This document shows positions 38,138 through 47,373 of a stretch of 64,000 nucleotides of DNA, one piece after another. Origin of the DNA: Variovorax sp. PBL-H6 (lineage in GTDB: Bacteria > Pseudomonadota > Gammaproteobacteria > Burkholderiales > Burkholderiaceae_C); NCBI RefSeq assembly GCF_901827155.1, contig NZ_LR594660.1:744001-808000 (forward strand), written 5' to 3'. The translations under genes and the position numbers were made by a program. Numbering within the stretch: position 1 is the first letter of the stretch; each line of letters starts with the position of its first letter. The notes below the pieces were generated by a model, which worked only from the letters and a program-made list of their open reading frames with translations, was not told the origin of the DNA and made no database searches.

Positions 38138-40432
38138 CTACAGAACGAGTTCGCGAATTAACGCGAGCTTCTCTTGCTCGTCGCGCTGAAGGATGGCCTC
38201 CAGCGAAAACTTTGTCGTCAAAGTATCGACGAGAGAGTAAAACTCCTCATCGATTCGCAGCTTGAAGGAAGCGGGATTTGCGAACAGGTGCTTCCATTTG
38301 CCGTCAGACATGCGAGCGAGAAATTTTGAAGTCAGGTACACGGGGCCCTTAAGCTTCAAAACCATCGTCTCTTGGTCGTCGAGCAACCGCACCATGTGGC
38401 CTTCGTGGTGACAAGCGGCGTTGAGCTTCAGCAGCTCACCGAACGTCGTCTCAAAGTGCTCCGGCCGGCGGAAGCCCAGCTCTGCGGCCAGGTCGTCCAG
38501 CTCACCTTCTGTCAGCAGCGACGACCCTTGTCGGATTTCGCGCGCGCCGATGAGGTGCAAGCCGTGGTCTTCCTTCTCGTAGGGAACGATATGTGGGTCC
38601 TTTTCGTGCAGAACTTCGAACATCAGCGTCAAGGGACGCTTGCTGAACAGCTTTAGCATCTTCCCGCGAACCGGGCCGGTAATGAAGTCCTTGATGTAGC
38701 CGACGAAATCGCTTTCGAAGCTACCGGTCGTGTGCACCAGCAGGTCGGACCGCATCACAGGGTGGGGGCTCACGACTCCGAGGAATCCGTTGAGTTTCAC
38801 CACCGCGCGCACCCGAGTCTCGGGCGCCAGGTCGAGACCCGCCCCCTCCTCCTTGTAGTTGAAAACCTTGTCGAACGGCTGCGAGACGACGTTGCCCGCC
38901 ACGTCGTAGACATGGCCGCGCGCCCGCAGAAGTGCACTGTTCGTACCCCACAGGTGCTCGTAAAACACCGACTTTGCGTACTTGAAGAGGCGCAAGCCGT
39001 AGCGGGTGTCAGTCGACACTGTTGCCAGCTTGTTTGTCACCAGTTCCTGCAGGCCAACGTAGGGTGCAACCCGGGCAGCTTGCACTGCATTAAAGTCGTA
39101 CGTCGTGGGCAGAGGCACGACCGAGCTCTTGCCCTTCAGGTAGTCATCCAGCCGCATTGCGAGCAACGAGCCGTTCTGAAACGCGTGTGCGTCCAGGCTC
39201 ACCACCTTCACCTGCCAGCTCGTACCCGGGATGTGCCCGCGGATGTAGTACTGGCGTTTGGTTGGCGGCACCAGCTCGGCAGAGCAGAAGTCGTACGTGT
39301 CGAGGTAGCGCTGCATGGCCGCGTCTGAGTCGAATCGGCCCCAGTTCGATGCGCCGTGAAGCACTTCGTCGCGCGGGGTTCGCATCAGATTGAACGCCTT
39401 GGCGTCGGCATGGGCGAACACCACCCGCTGGGTGTCGTTCTCGTACATTGCGAAGTGCGGCAACGAGCGCAGGAACGCGATGATGCGCTCCCCCTCGTCC
39501 TCAGGCAGGCGCAGCAGCTCCATGCCGGTCTGGGCATTGCTGAAGGAGCGCCAGAAGTCCAGCTTCTCCTGCTTGGCCGTGTCCCAGAACGCGACGAGCT
39601 TTGCGTCATGGTTACCCATGACCACCTTTGCCAGCCCAGCCGCGCACATACGCATCACGAAACGCAGCGTCTCGATGCTCTCCGGACCCCGGTCGACCAG
39701 GTCGCCCAGGAAAAGGAGCCGGCGCCCGTCGCGATGGCGATGGAGTCCGTCTGGGCACTCCTCGTACCCCAGCTTCTCGAGCAGGGCACGCAGTTCGCGC
39801 AGCAGGCCATGAATGTCGCCGACAATGTCCCAGTTTTCGCCCTCCAGCTGAAGAGGCGCCACCACGCGGACTACCGCGTCGGACGTCACGACTTCGTGAG
39901 GAAAGCGAGAGGTGCGCTGATAGCCGCCAAGCACGTACGCGGGGGCCTTGCCCTGCGCTGGCACCGTGACACCTTCGAGGAACTCTTGGATGGCGCGCTC
40001 AGGCACACGAGCGCTTCGGCTCGCGTTCTGGGCGAGCACCCGCTCCATCGGAGTATCGACGATGATGACCTTGAACGGCACGCCGGCTTGCTGGGCCATC
40101 TTGGCGAAGCGAGCGCGGTCGAAGCTTCCGGGGATTTCGTCCGCCACGAGCGTGGCGTCGACGATGGTCGTGAGCCCCTGCTTCAGGCGCTCCTCAACCA
40201 CCTTTTCGATGGTCTCCCACACAAGGAGGCTTACCGATTGAAGCGGCTCGGAAACCACGTGGCCATCGGCCGCGATGAAGACCGATTCACCACCGAACGC
40301 GCGACGCAGAGCGTCACTCGACTGCACGATGCCGTGCGGCAAACGACTGTTTTGCAACAGGTGCGATTTTCCTGCCCCGGGCAGCCCGGACAGAACGGCC
40401 AGGCTACCTGCGGGAATGTTGATGACTTGCAT
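38138..40432 (-). CDS. Bacterial Pnkp: polynucleotide kinase-phosphatase-RNA ligase
   Basis: Encodes 764 residues from ATG 40432 (AAGGAG upstream). Three modules in the order of bacterial Pnkp: kinase with P-loop GLPGAGKSH (16-24); calcineurin-type phosphatase with GDIHG (205-209), GDLVDRGP (243-250) and GNHD (273-276); ligase/adenylyltransferase with lysine motif KLNGFLG (546-552), FEVLHEKDPHIVPY (605-618) and a LKLKG motif further on. The KVFNYKEEG stretch also fits an RNA-ligase layout. Pnkp heals and seals broken RNA, with 5'-kinase, 2',3'-phosphatase and ligation. No Hen1 methyltransferase is seen in the window. It is divergent from recA. Ends 144 bases before the neighbouring minus gene's region. 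Confidence 0.92.
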   Translation of the reverse strand: MQVINIPAGSLAVLSGLPGAGKSHLLQNSRLPHGIVQSSDALRRAFGGESVFIAADGHVVSEPLQSVSLLVWETIEKVVEERLKQGLTTIVDATLVADEIPGSFDRARFAKMAQQAGVPFKVIIVDTPMERVLAQNASRSARVPERAIQEFLEGVTVPAQGKAPAYVLGGYQRTSRFPHEVVTSDAVVRVVAPLQLEGENWDIVGDIHGLLRELRALLEKLGYEECPDGLHRHRDGRRLLFLGDLVDRGPESIETLRFVMRMCAAGLAKVVMGNHDAKLVAFWDTAKQEKLDFWRSFSNAQTGMELLRLPEDEGERIIAFLRSLPHFAMYENDTQRVVFAHADAKAFNLMRTPRDEVLHGASNWGRFDSDAAMQRYLDTYDFCSAELVPPTKRQYYIRGHIPGTSWQVKVVSLDAHAFQNGSLLAMRLDDYLKGKSSVVPLPTTYDFNAVQAARVAPYVGLQELVTNKLATVSTDTRYGLRLFKYAKSVFYEHLWGTNSALLRARGHVYDVAGNVVSQPFDKVFNYKEEGAGLDLAPETRVRAVVKLNGFLGVVSPHPVMRSDLLVHTTGSFESDFVGYIKDFITGPVRGKMLKLFSKRPLTLMFEVLHEKDPHIVPYEKEDHGLHLIGAREIRQGSSLLTEGELDDLAAELGFRRPEHFETTFGELLKLNAACHHEGHMVRLLDDQETMVLKLKGPVYLTSKFLARMSDGKWKHLFANPASFKLRIDEEFYSLVDTLTTKFSLEAILQRDEQEKLALIRELVL

Positions 40433-40519
40433 TTGTTGCTCCTTGAGAAATATGTCCTGCAAGGTGTAGGGACGCGGCACCGGCGCCCTCAAGGCGACTC
40501 ATCTAAAACGCAACTTTGC

Positions 40520-40548
40520 TGGACTTTAAAACGCTTGGGAGCTATAAT
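40520..40548 (+). promoter_or_regulatory. recA promoter
   Basis: TGGACT (40520-40525), 17-base spacer, TATAAT (40543-40548). No LexA-type CTGT-N8-ACAG box is visible, so SOS control is not supported. The -10 context GAGCTATAATGCT is shared with the tRNA-array promoter. Confidence 0.65.
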
Positions 40549-40614
40549 GCTTCTCTGCCCGAAGGCCCTGCCTACTGGGTCCCTCCTCCATTTTTCCTAC
40601 CGTACGCACCCCCC

Positions 40615-41655
40615 ATGAACGAAGCCAAGCAAAAAGCCCTCGCCGCCGCCCTCCAACACATCGAAAAGCAGTTCGGCAAGGGGAGCATCATGAAGTTCTC
40701 CGACGACGCACCGCCGGTGGCTATTGAGGTGGTGTCGACGGGCTCGTTGGGTGTGGACATCGCGCTTGGCATCGGCGGCCTGCCCCGCGGCCGCGTGGTT
40801 GAGATTTATGGTCCGGAAAGCTCGGGCAAGACCACCCTCACCCTGCAGACCATCGCCGAAGGCCAGCTACAGGGCCTGCAGTGCGCTTTCGTGGACGCAG
40901 AACACGCGCTGGACGTGCAGTACGCCCAAAAGCTCGGCGTCAACCTCTCTGACCTGCTCATCAGCCAGCCGGACACCGGCGAACAAGCCCTGGAAATCGT
41001 TGACTCCCTGGTCCGCTCCGGCGCAGTCGACATCATCGTCGTCGACTCGGTAGCCGCGCTGACGCCCAAGGCTGAAATCGAGGGCGAGATGGGTGACTCC
41101 CTGCCCGGTCTGCAAGCCCGCCTGATGAGCCAGGCGCTGCGGAAGCTGACCGCTGTGGTCAAACAAAACAACTGCCTCGTCATCTTCATCAACCAACTCC
41201 GTATGAAGATAGGCGTCATGTTCGGCTCGCCCGAGACGACCACCGGTGGCAATGCACTGAAGTTCTACGCCTCGGTGCGCCTGGACATCCGCCGCATCGG
41301 CACCATCAAGAAGGGTGACGAGGCCATCGGCAACGAGACGAAGGTCAAGGTCGTGAAGAACAAGGTCTCGCCCCCGTTCAAGACTGCAGAGTTCGACATC
41401 CTCTTCGGGCAGGGCGTGCGACGGGCCGGTGAGGTGCTCGACCTGGCCGTGACCCACAAGCTGGCGGAGAAGTCGGGCGCATGGTACAGCTACAAGGGCG
41501 AGAAGATTGGCCAAGGCCGTGACAACACTTGCGACTTCCTGCGCGACAACCCCACCCTGCTGGCAGAAATCGAAGGCAAGGTGCGCGCCCTGGTGATGCC
41601 GAAGCCGGGCGCCGTGTCTGCGAACGACGAGGCCACCAGCGCGCTCGATGCCTGA
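40615..41655 (+). CDS. recA: Recombinase RecA
   Basis: Encodes 346 residues from ATG 40615 ([20 protein letters not shown]), the normal RecA length and start; the longer frame upstream overlaps the promoter. Walker [10 protein letters not shown], the E96 region VDAEHALD, Walker B and loops ([22 protein letters not shown], here given by its parts [10 protein letters not shown] and PETTTGG) are intact. The C-terminus is short and acidic. RecA performs strand exchange; on a mobile element it may drive recombination during establishment, with the element's own RadA. Confidence 0.97.
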   Translation: MNEAKQKALAAALQHIEKQFGKGSIMKFSDDAPPVAIEVVSTGSLGVDIALGIGGLPRGRVVEIYGPESSGKTTLTLQTIAEGQLQGLQCAFVDAEHALDVQYAQKLGVNLSDLLISQPDTGEQALEIVDSLVRSGAVDIIVVDSVAALTPKAEIEGEMGDSLPGLQARLMSQALRKLTAVVKQNNCLVIFINQLRMKIGVMFGSPETTTGGNALKFYASVRLDIRRIGTIKKGDEAIGNETKVKVVKNKVSPPFKTAEFDILFGQGVRRAGEVLDLAVTHKLAEKSGAWYSYKGEKIGQGRDNTCDFLRDNPTLLAEIEGKVRALVMPKPGAVSANDEATSALDA

Positions 41656-41675
41656 CCGACTCGCCGGGCATCAGC

Positions 41676-41700
41676 AAGGGGGCTTCGGCCCCTTTTTATT
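41676..41700 (+). terminator. Rho-independent terminator after recA
   Basis: AAGGGGGC-TTCG-GCCCCTTTTT hairpin with one bulge. Confidence 0.85.
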
Positions 41701-41794
41701 GACCGCCGCGCCGCAACCCCGTGTTGCACAAAGGCGGAAAGCAACACAGCATCCAACCGCGGAGGACCCCTTCGCTTGCCTAGCGCTGGCTGGA

Positions 41795-42436
41795 CTATTC
41801 GCCGATGAGATTGGCTTTTGCTCTATCTTTTTCTCTGGCCACGCTGTAGAGGTCCCGCACCCTTTTCCATTCCTCTTCAGCCGCGTCGCCGTAGTCGAGC
41901 GACTCATAAAGTCTCGCCACCTTGCTGCGCAACGTGGCTGCCTCCACCAAAGACGCGGTGCTGTCGTCTCGCCACTCAACGCCTCGGGCGGCTACCCGGT
42001 ACGCACGCGCCGCTCGATAGGCTTCACCCGCACTCTCGAAGTAGTCGCCGGCCTTCAGCGCGTATTCAATAGACCGCTCGTCGTCTCTGACCGGTGAACC
42101 CGGCACGCACAGCACTTCCGCCGCCGCAACCCAAGCGTTTGCCAGACCTACCGTATCGTTGAGTCGCCGGAGCAGCTCCATAGCCTCTTCAAGCTTGCCA
42201 AGACGCAACTCCTCTGATGACTCTGCGTCGAACGCCAACAGCTCGGCTGCCCGGGCCTTGAGCTGCTCTCGGCTTGACCGCTTGAGTTCTTCAGCATGCT
42301 CGGCTCGGCGCTTCCACCAGGGCACAAACCACCTGCGGGCCGCGATGGCGACTACAACTACGGCGACAACTGCCTCCACTCCCTGCGCAGGCCCGCTCCA
42401 GTCTTCTAAGAAATGTCGGACGTCGTCAATGCCCAT
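41795..42436 (-). CDS. Membrane-anchored helical-repeat protein (213 aa)
   Basis: ATG at 42436. One hydrophobic helix near the N-terminus (VEAVVAVVVVAIAARRWFV) followed by a long charged helical region (LKRSSREQLKARAAELLAF...) and TPR-like repeats (YALKAGDYFESAGEAYRAARAYRVAARG). It should act as an inner-membrane protein with a cytoplasmic or periplasmic scaffold. No family recognised. Confidence 0.7.
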   Translation of the reverse strand: MGIDDVRHFLEDWSGPAQGVEAVVAVVVVAIAARRWFVPWWKRRAEHAEELKRSSREQLKARAAELLAFDAESSEELRLGKLEEAMELLRRLNDTVGLANAWVAAAEVLCVPGSPVRDDERSIEYALKAGDYFESAGEAYRAARAYRVAARGVEWRDDSTASLVEAATLRSKVARLYESLDYGDAAEEEWKRVRDLYSVAREKDRAKANLIGE

Positions 42437-42540
42437 ACAGACCCCCTCGGGTGGGATTGTGCGCCGTCAGCGGCAGGCAGAAAAGCGGTTACACAGCAGG
42501 CGCTCCAACAACCGCTTCGACGCGCGTGCTTGGTCCGCAG

Positions 42541-43086
42541 TCAGCGGCAGGACGCCGGGAACCCGCGGAGCAGTTGCTTCAGCTGGTGGGTGTCGAACAC
42601 CACGGTCTGCTTCCCAAGGTCCCGGAAGGAAAGCGTCAATGAAACGCTCGGCTTGCTGGCAAGGTAGCGCGTGAACTCGACCGGATTCGGCGGGAAGATG
42701 TTCAGGCCGCTCCCCTTCTGCCATTCGGCGGCCTTGCCGTCGACTTCCACCGGAGTCGTCTTGACACCAGTCGTAGCCATACGCGAGTCGATGCGGGCAT
42801 CGGGTGCGCCGGCGTTGCAGAGCAAGCCGAACGAGGGAACGTCGTACGAGGTTCCGTTGACGACCATGTCGCCCGTTGCTCGGCGTGTAGCCTCCAACAC
42901 GGGGCCTTGCTGGCGAATTGTCCAGCCATCGAGCTGCTCTTCCTTGAGCTGCTCCGGGAGCGGACCCTCTACGATGTCGCCCCCGCTCTTGAGGAACGCC
43001 AGCTCCTCCGGAACTTTATCCTGAATGCTGACGAAGGCCATCAAGCCGAAGGCCAGCGCGACGAAAATCCAGAGTATTGCGTTCAT
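42541..43086 (-). CDS. Membrane-anchored protein, possibly VasI-like (181 aa)
   Basis: ATG at 43086 overlaps the SecB-like stop (ATGA), which argues for real coupling. The N-terminus MNAILWIFVALAFGLMAFVS is a membrane or signal segment. The rest has beta structure with conserved-looking features: CNAGAPDARIDS (one Cys) and, at the end, VVFDTHQLKQLLRGFPASCR (split: LLRGFPASC). The ending and layout recall VasI-type (type VI-associated) proteins, but no other type VI genes are here, so the similarity is weak evidence. Confidence 0.6.
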   Translation of the reverse strand: MNAILWIFVALAFGLMAFVSIQDKVPEELAFLKSGGDIVEGPLPEQLKEEQLDGWTIRQQGPVLEATRRATGDMVVNGTSYDVPSFGLLCNAGAPDARIDSRMATTGVKTTPVEVDGKAAEWQKGSGLNIFPPNPVEFTRYLASKPSVSLTLSFRDLGKQTVVFDTHQLKQLLRGFPASCR

Positions 43087-43508
43087 TCGCCGGTTTTCTT
43101 GCGGGCAAGCGCCAGCAGTTGGTCGCCCGACAGGGGCGGCAGGGTGATGGGGCCGTAACCTGTCTGCATGGTGGCAGTGGAGATGGCGGCGCGGATGTTT
43201 CCGATGAGCAGGCCTGGAATCTGCCGCTCGAGCATGGCAGCGAGCTCTTCGTCGGTGAGGTTTGCGTGCGCAACGATGGCTTCCAGGGCGGCGCCGGCCT
43301 CGAAGCAAAGAACGCCTTCTTCATTGGTGGCCTCGACCGTCACCGACAACTCCACGCGATGGTGACCCGGGTGCTCCAGCGCCTCCGAGGTGAGCTCGAC
43401 ACTGACGGCGTTGCTCACCTGGCTCTTGTTCTCATAGGGGCGAACGTGCGCGGTCGCATACAGCGCCTGTACGTACTGAGCAACGATGTTGCAGGTCTTG
43501 TCTTGCAC
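43083..43508 (-). CDS. SecB-like chaperone 2
   Basis: Encodes 141 residues. LLIGNIRAAISTATMQTGYGPITLPPL (key part NIRAAISTATMQTG) resembles the SecB 'R..IS..V...G..P..L.P' ending, and the preceding beta strands (HRVELSVTVEATNEEGVLCF) fit the SecB fold. It lies beside the pilus genes and is translationally coupled to the membrane-anchored gene behind it. It may serve export of pilus components or act as a chaperone for a toxin; no toxin gene is evident. Start ATG 43508. Confidence 0.7.
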   Translation of the reverse strand: MQDKTCNIVAQYVQALYATAHVRPYENKSQVSNAVSVELTSEALEHPGHHRVELSVTVEATNEEGVLCFEAGAALEAIVAHANLTDEELAAMLERQIPGLLIGNIRAAISTATMQTGYGPITLPPLSGDQLLALARKKTGE

Positions 43509-43559
43509 GGTGAGTCCTTCTGGTTCGATTGAGGTCGTTCGAACCTTTAGCCTACGGGT

Positions 43560-43922
43560 TTAGCCGGCGTGCACTTCGGCGGCATCCTGCGCTTTGAGCT
43601 CACGAATGGACGCGTGGCTGGCGTTGCGAGCAATGCGTAGGAGCATCCCGGCGACCTCCTCCCCCTTGTTCGACAGGGCGAAGAAGCTCTCCTTGCCATG
43701 ACGGTCGGTACCCCAGTCGGCCAGGCCGTGGGCAGACAGGCGCATCGCGAGGTCCGGCTGAGTTTTCAGCTCCTTCAGCACCTGTCGCTTCAGCAGGCCG
43801 AACTCCCCTGCGTCCAACAGGACGAGCATGAAGCGCTTCTCGTCGTCAGTCATCCAGTCCAGCTCATGCGGAACCTTGGTCTGGCGAAGGATGCCAAGGT
43901 TGTCGAGCTCTACGTTTTCCAT
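43560..43922 (-). CDS. Hypothetical helical protein (120 aa)
   Basis: ATG at 43922 (MENVELDNLGILRQTKVPHE); the longer frame is rejected because it overlaps the divergent promoter. Helical: DEKRFMLVLLDAGEFGLLKRQVLKEL suggests a winged-helix-like N-terminal part, LSAHGLADWGTDRHG a short beta hairpin. It is divergent from the pilB-like gene and could regulate it, a position-based guess. Confidence 0.6.
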   Translation of the reverse strand: MENVELDNLGILRQTKVPHELDWMTDDEKRFMLVLLDAGEFGLLKRQVLKELKTQPDLAMRLSAHGLADWGTDRHGKESFFALSNKGEEVAGMLLRIARNASHASIRELKAQDAAEVHAG

Positions 43923-44024
43923 GGGGCTGCGCCTCAAATTCAGTGTGGTGTGTGTTCTTTTTAGCCTTTGGGTTTTAAACGCGGTCCCGTTTAAAGATTT
44001 AAACGCTGGACTTATACGCTCCAC

Positions 44025-45569
44025 ATGGATACGAGCGCATCATCAATGAACGACACGCCCCCTGCCCCAGCACCCGCGAAACGAACCGGCTTCGGTGAAT
44101 ACCTGATTCAGAAGGGGTACATCACCCAGCAGGTTCTGCATGCCGCCAAAGCAGAGCAAGCAATCACGCAGGAGCGCCTGGGGCTCATCCTGTGCCGGGG
44201 TGGCTTCATTTCGCGAGCCACGCTCCTCGAGACGATTCTTGCCACCAATCCCGACATGATTCACGGGGAGTCGCTCTTTACCGCGCGAATCCCGGCCGAC
44301 GTGCTGATGGGCACGCGCACAATGGTGGTCGCTGAAGCGGCGGGCAAGGTCTACCTGGCTACTCTCGAGTCCGAGCGCCAGGCGGCGGCAGAAATAAAGC
44401 CCTACTACCCCGAAGCTGAGCTCGTCTTCGTTGCGGCGGACTTCGAGAAGGTCGACTCCTACCTCGAGCAGGTGCGCGCCATGGAGCAGGACGACGACTC
44501 TCTTGTTGACAAGATTCTGCGGCGCGCCTTCGCTGACGGCGTCTCCGACTTGCACATCGTGCCGCGGTATGACTCCTACACCATCTTCAGCCGGTACCTC
44601 GGTCGCCGGGCGCACACCCACGAGGGCACGCTCGACGAGTACAACACCCTCTCTGCGCGAATCAAGGACCTTTCCCGCATGGACTTGGCCGAGCGGCGCG
44701 TCCCGCAGGATGGGGGCTTTCAGATGGAATACAACGGGAAGCTGGTCGACCTCCGGGTCTCGGCAATCCCGACCGGCAACAGCGAGTACATCGTCATCCG
44801 GTTGCTGGACCCTGACCGCGTGCAGCCTTCGCTGGACGGCCTGGGTGTCACCCGCATTTCGGAATGGCGCAAGGGCGTGTCCCGCCCGGACGGCCTGTGC
44901 CTCATCGCCGGCCCCACGGGCTCGGGCAAGACCTCGACACTGAACGCCTCCATCCGCGAGATGGACCGTTTTGGCAGCTCCATCTTCACCATGGAAGACC
45001 CTGTCGAGTACCGTATCCCGTACGTTGGCCAGGTCAACAAGAACGAAACCCTCGGCCTGGACTTCTCGCGCGGTATCCGCGCCTTCATGCGGTCTGACCC
45101 GGACGTCATCGTGGTAGGTGAAATCCGGGACGCGGAAACCGCCCGGAATGCCATCAAGGCCGGCGAAACGGGCCACCTGGTGCTGGGCACCCTGCACACG
45201 GGCTCCATCTTCGGCGTGGTCGCGCGTCTACGGGACCTGGAGGTGCCTCAGCACGAACTGCTGTACCTGCTGCGCTCCATCCTTGTGCAGCGCCTCATTC
45301 GGACTACCTGCGTGCACTGCAAGGGCGACGGGTGCCCTGCCTGCTACCACAGTGGGTATGGCGGCCGGACCGTGATTTCTGAGAGTGCCTACTTCTCGAC
45401 TGAAGAAGACGTGAAGAAGCTGCTCGCCGGCGAGCGCTCATGGCCGACGATGCTCGAAGATGCCATCCTGAAGTGCCAGCAAGGCATCACGACCCGCAAG
45501 GAAGTAATCCGCGTTTTCGGTGAAGAAGCGCTGATGCTCTTCGAGAAGCTGGACAAGGGAGAAGCATAA
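44025..45569 (+). CDS. Type IV pilus assembly ATPase, GspE/PilB family (first copy)
   Basis: Encodes 514 residues from ATG 44025. N-terminal T2SSE_N-like helical part (residues ~10-120), then the ATPase core: GPTGSGKTS (Walker A), EDPVEYRIPYVGQVN (Asp box), DPDVIVVGEIRD (Walker B), and H of GHLVLGTLHT (His box). A CxxC...CxxC zinc element (CVHCKGDGCPACYHSGYGG) is present as in GspE/PilB. It powers assembly of a type IV pilus with the platform protein behind it (start next to its stop). A second such ATPase lies at 61-63 kb. Confidence 0.93.
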   Translation: MDTSASSMNDTPPAPAPAKRTGFGEYLIQKGYITQQVLHAAKAEQAITQERLGLILCRGGFISRATLLETILATNPDMIHGESLFTARIPADVLMGTRTMVVAEAAGKVYLATLESERQAAAEIKPYYPEAELVFVAADFEKVDSYLEQVRAMEQDDDSLVDKILRRAFADGVSDLHIVPRYDSYTIFSRYLGRRAHTHEGTLDEYNTLSARIKDLSRMDLAERRVPQDGGFQMEYNGKLVDLRVSAIPTGNSEYIVIRLLDPDRVQPSLDGLGVTRISEWRKGVSRPDGLCLIAGPTGSGKTSTLNASIREMDRFGSSIFTMEDPVEYRIPYVGQVNKNETLGLDFSRGIRAFMRSDPDVIVVGEIRDAETARNAIKAGETGHLVLGTLHTGSIFGVVARLRDLEVPQHELLYLLRSILVQRLIRTTCVHCKGDGCPACYHSGYGGRTVISESAYFSTEEDVKKLLAGERSWPTMLEDAILKCQQGITTRKEVIRVFGEEALMLFEKLDKGEA

Positions 45570-46745
45570 ATGCCAGTCTTCGAAGGGCGCGTAAAGCTCA
45601 AGAACAACTCAGTCAAGCGGGTTGAGCTCCAGGCCCGTACGGCCGAGGAGGCGCGGCACCATCTGGGCAAGATGGGTCGCATTGTCACGGTCAAGAAGAA
45701 GGTCGGCATGGACCTCGGCCGCGGCCTCACGGTCGCTGACCGCCAAATCTTCTTTAGCCGCCTGGCAGCCATGCTGAGTTCGCGCGTGGGTACCTCCGCA
45801 GCGCTGGCCCTGCTTCGCGATACGTTCAAGGGCCGCATTCAGGAGGTCTCTGCCCGCCTGCTTGCCCAGGTGGAAGCCGGCAAGGACCTCTCGGACGCCA
45901 TGGAAGCTGTCGGCGCACCAGATTTCCCAGAAGCTACTGTGGCGCTCATCAAGGCTGGCGCTCGCTCAGGCGAGACCTGGCGCGCGCTGCGCGACGCTGC
46001 CGAGTTTGAGCGCGAGCTCGTGAAGGTCAAGAAGGGTGCGGCCAAGGGCCTGGCGACCGGCATCTTCTCATTCGTCTTCGCGGGCGTCATCACGGTCGTG
46101 AGTACGCTCTACGTCGGGCCAAAAATCATGGGGTCCGACCTAATCAAGGCCGCGGGTGATTCCGTGAACATCGACTTCATCAACACCACGGCCTTTGTGG
46201 TCGGCTGCATCATGGCCGTGCTGATGGTCATAGGATTGTTCTTCTTTCTGCTTGCAGCCGTGGGCCGGCAAATCAGTCCCGTCCACGCAGACCGCTTCAT
46301 CCTTAAGATTCCGTACTACAAGGACCTTATCCTTGCCAAGAACAACTTCATAGTTCTGTACGGGCTGAGCTTGCTCGTGAAGTCCGGGGTACGCACCGAA
46401 GAAGCGCTGCGCCTCTCTGCTGTAGGTGCTCCTAAGGGCGCTTTGCGCACCGACCTGATGAACGCGACTACCGCGGTAAAAACGGGGCGCAGTTGGCCCC
46501 AGGTGATGACCACATTTCATCCGACCGACAAGGCATCCCTAATGAGCGCATCGGACCGAGAACAAGTGGCCGGAACACTGGGCACGCTAGCAAATCAGTA
46601 TCGTGAGCTATACGCACAGCGGCTAGCGTCGTTCGTGCCAATGCTGAACCTCATCGCTGCCCTCTTCATGTGTATTGCCGGAGGCATTCTGTTCGGCCAA
46701 GCAATCCTTCCAATGCTTATGGCCTCCGGCGGAGTATTCGGCTAA
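45570..46745 (+). CDS. Type IV pilus platform protein, GspF/PilC family (first copy)
   Basis: Encodes 391 residues; its ATG directly follows the stop of the ATPase. Two cytoplasmic GspF domains (residues ~55-175 and 255-375) flanking three hydrophobic segments (GIFSFVFAGVITVVSTLYVG, GCIMAVLMVIGLFFFLLAAV, LNLIAALFMCIAGGILFG). This inner-membrane protein couples the ATPase to pilin insertion. Paired with the pilin-like gene that follows. Confidence 0.92.
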   Translation: MPVFEGRVKLKNNSVKRVELQARTAEEARHHLGKMGRIVTVKKKVGMDLGRGLTVADRQIFFSRLAAMLSSRVGTSAALALLRDTFKGRIQEVSARLLAQVEAGKDLSDAMEAVGAPDFPEATVALIKAGARSGETWRALRDAAEFERELVKVKKGAAKGLATGIFSFVFAGVITVVSTLYVGPKIMGSDLIKAAGDSVNIDFINTTAFVVGCIMAVLMVIGLFFFLLAAVGRQISPVHADRFILKIPYYKDLILAKNNFIVLYGLSLLVKSGVRTEEALRLSAVGAPKGALRTDLMNATTAVKTGRSWPQVMTTFHPTDKASLMSASDREQVAGTLGTLANQYRELYAQRLASFVPMLNLIAALFMCIAGGILFGQAILPMLMASGGVFG

Positions 46746-46820
46746 ACGCGTTCCTATACGTGCAAGCAGCATCAACCCTCAAGCAACACAAGCAACCGAA
46801 CCAGGTTTGGAGTCTTCAAT

Positions 46821-47234
46821 ATGTTCTCGCTCATCGTCACAATCCTAGCCATTGCTCTAGTGGCAGTGCTTGCCGTTGCCACCCTCCTCTATCTGAAGGA
46901 TGCGGGCAAAGGTAGCTCGGCAGCCGCCCAAAGTGCGCGGTACCTTCAAGAGGGCAGCCAATTGGTCGGCGCACTCGAACTCTACAAGCTTCACAACGAT
47001 GGCCAGATGCCCACCGGCGATGAGCAGCAAATCAAGGACACACTGCTTCAAGACGGCAAGTACCTGAAGGCATGGCCGCAGGAGTCGTGGAGGTTCTCGA
47101 CCGACTACGCCTTCCGTGCCGAGGTGTCCAGCGAAGCTTGCGCAGCCGTCAACAAAAAGCTCGGGATTGAAGGCGTCCCGCAGTGCAGCGATACGGCCTA
47201 TGAGGCCAAGTCTGTCTGCTGTGCTATCGACTGA
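46821..47234 (+). CDS. Pilin-like protein with minimal leader
   Basis: Encodes 137 residues from ATG 46821 with GGAG upstream. It begins MFSLIVTILAIALVAVLAVA, a hydrophobic helix like mature type IV pilins but preceded by only Met, with no G-cleavage leader and no Glu5. The remainder is soluble and holds three Cys, with one pair near the C-terminus (CSDTAYEAKSVCC). It is close in layout to the minus-strand pilin at 47.7-48.2 kb (MFSLI start). It may be a minor pilin or pilin-like protein inserted without processing, or the true start lies elsewhere. Confidence 0.7.
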   Translation: MFSLIVTILAIALVAVLAVATLLYLKDAGKGSSAAAQSARYLQEGSQLVGALELYKLHNDGQMPTGDEQQIKDTLLQDGKYLKAWPQESWRFSTDYAFRAEVSSEACAAVNKKLGIEGVPQCSDTAYEAKSVCCAID

Positions 47235-47257
47235 AGCGCAGTCCCATCAAAGCTTAC

Positions 47258-47335
47258 CGCGGAATGGAGAAGGCTGGCCATCTCGCCTGGCTCATTACCA
47301 GGAGACCGTAGGTTCGAATCCTACTTCCGCTACCA
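47258..47335 (+). tRNA. Initiator-like tRNA-fMet(CAT), second
   Basis: 1-7 CGCGGAA pairs 2-7 with TTCCGCT, leaving C1-T72 unpaired; A11-U24 in the D arm (GGAG...CTC) is another initiator hallmark. Loop CTCATTA in CCTGG/CCAGG, A73, encoded CCA. It follows a pilin gene and precedes a terminator. Confidence 0.88.
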
Positions 47336-47340
47336 ACTGC

Positions 47341-47373
47341 AAAGCGGCACGCATCGCGTGCCGCTTTCTCTTT
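47341..47373 (+). terminator. Rho-independent terminator after tRNA-fMet
   Basis: AAAGCGGCAC/GTGCCGCTTT stem followed by TCTCTTT. Confidence 0.9.

Noticed and set aside
40520..40614. LexA box before recA
   Set aside because: No CTGT-N8-ACAG-like palindrome between promoter and start.
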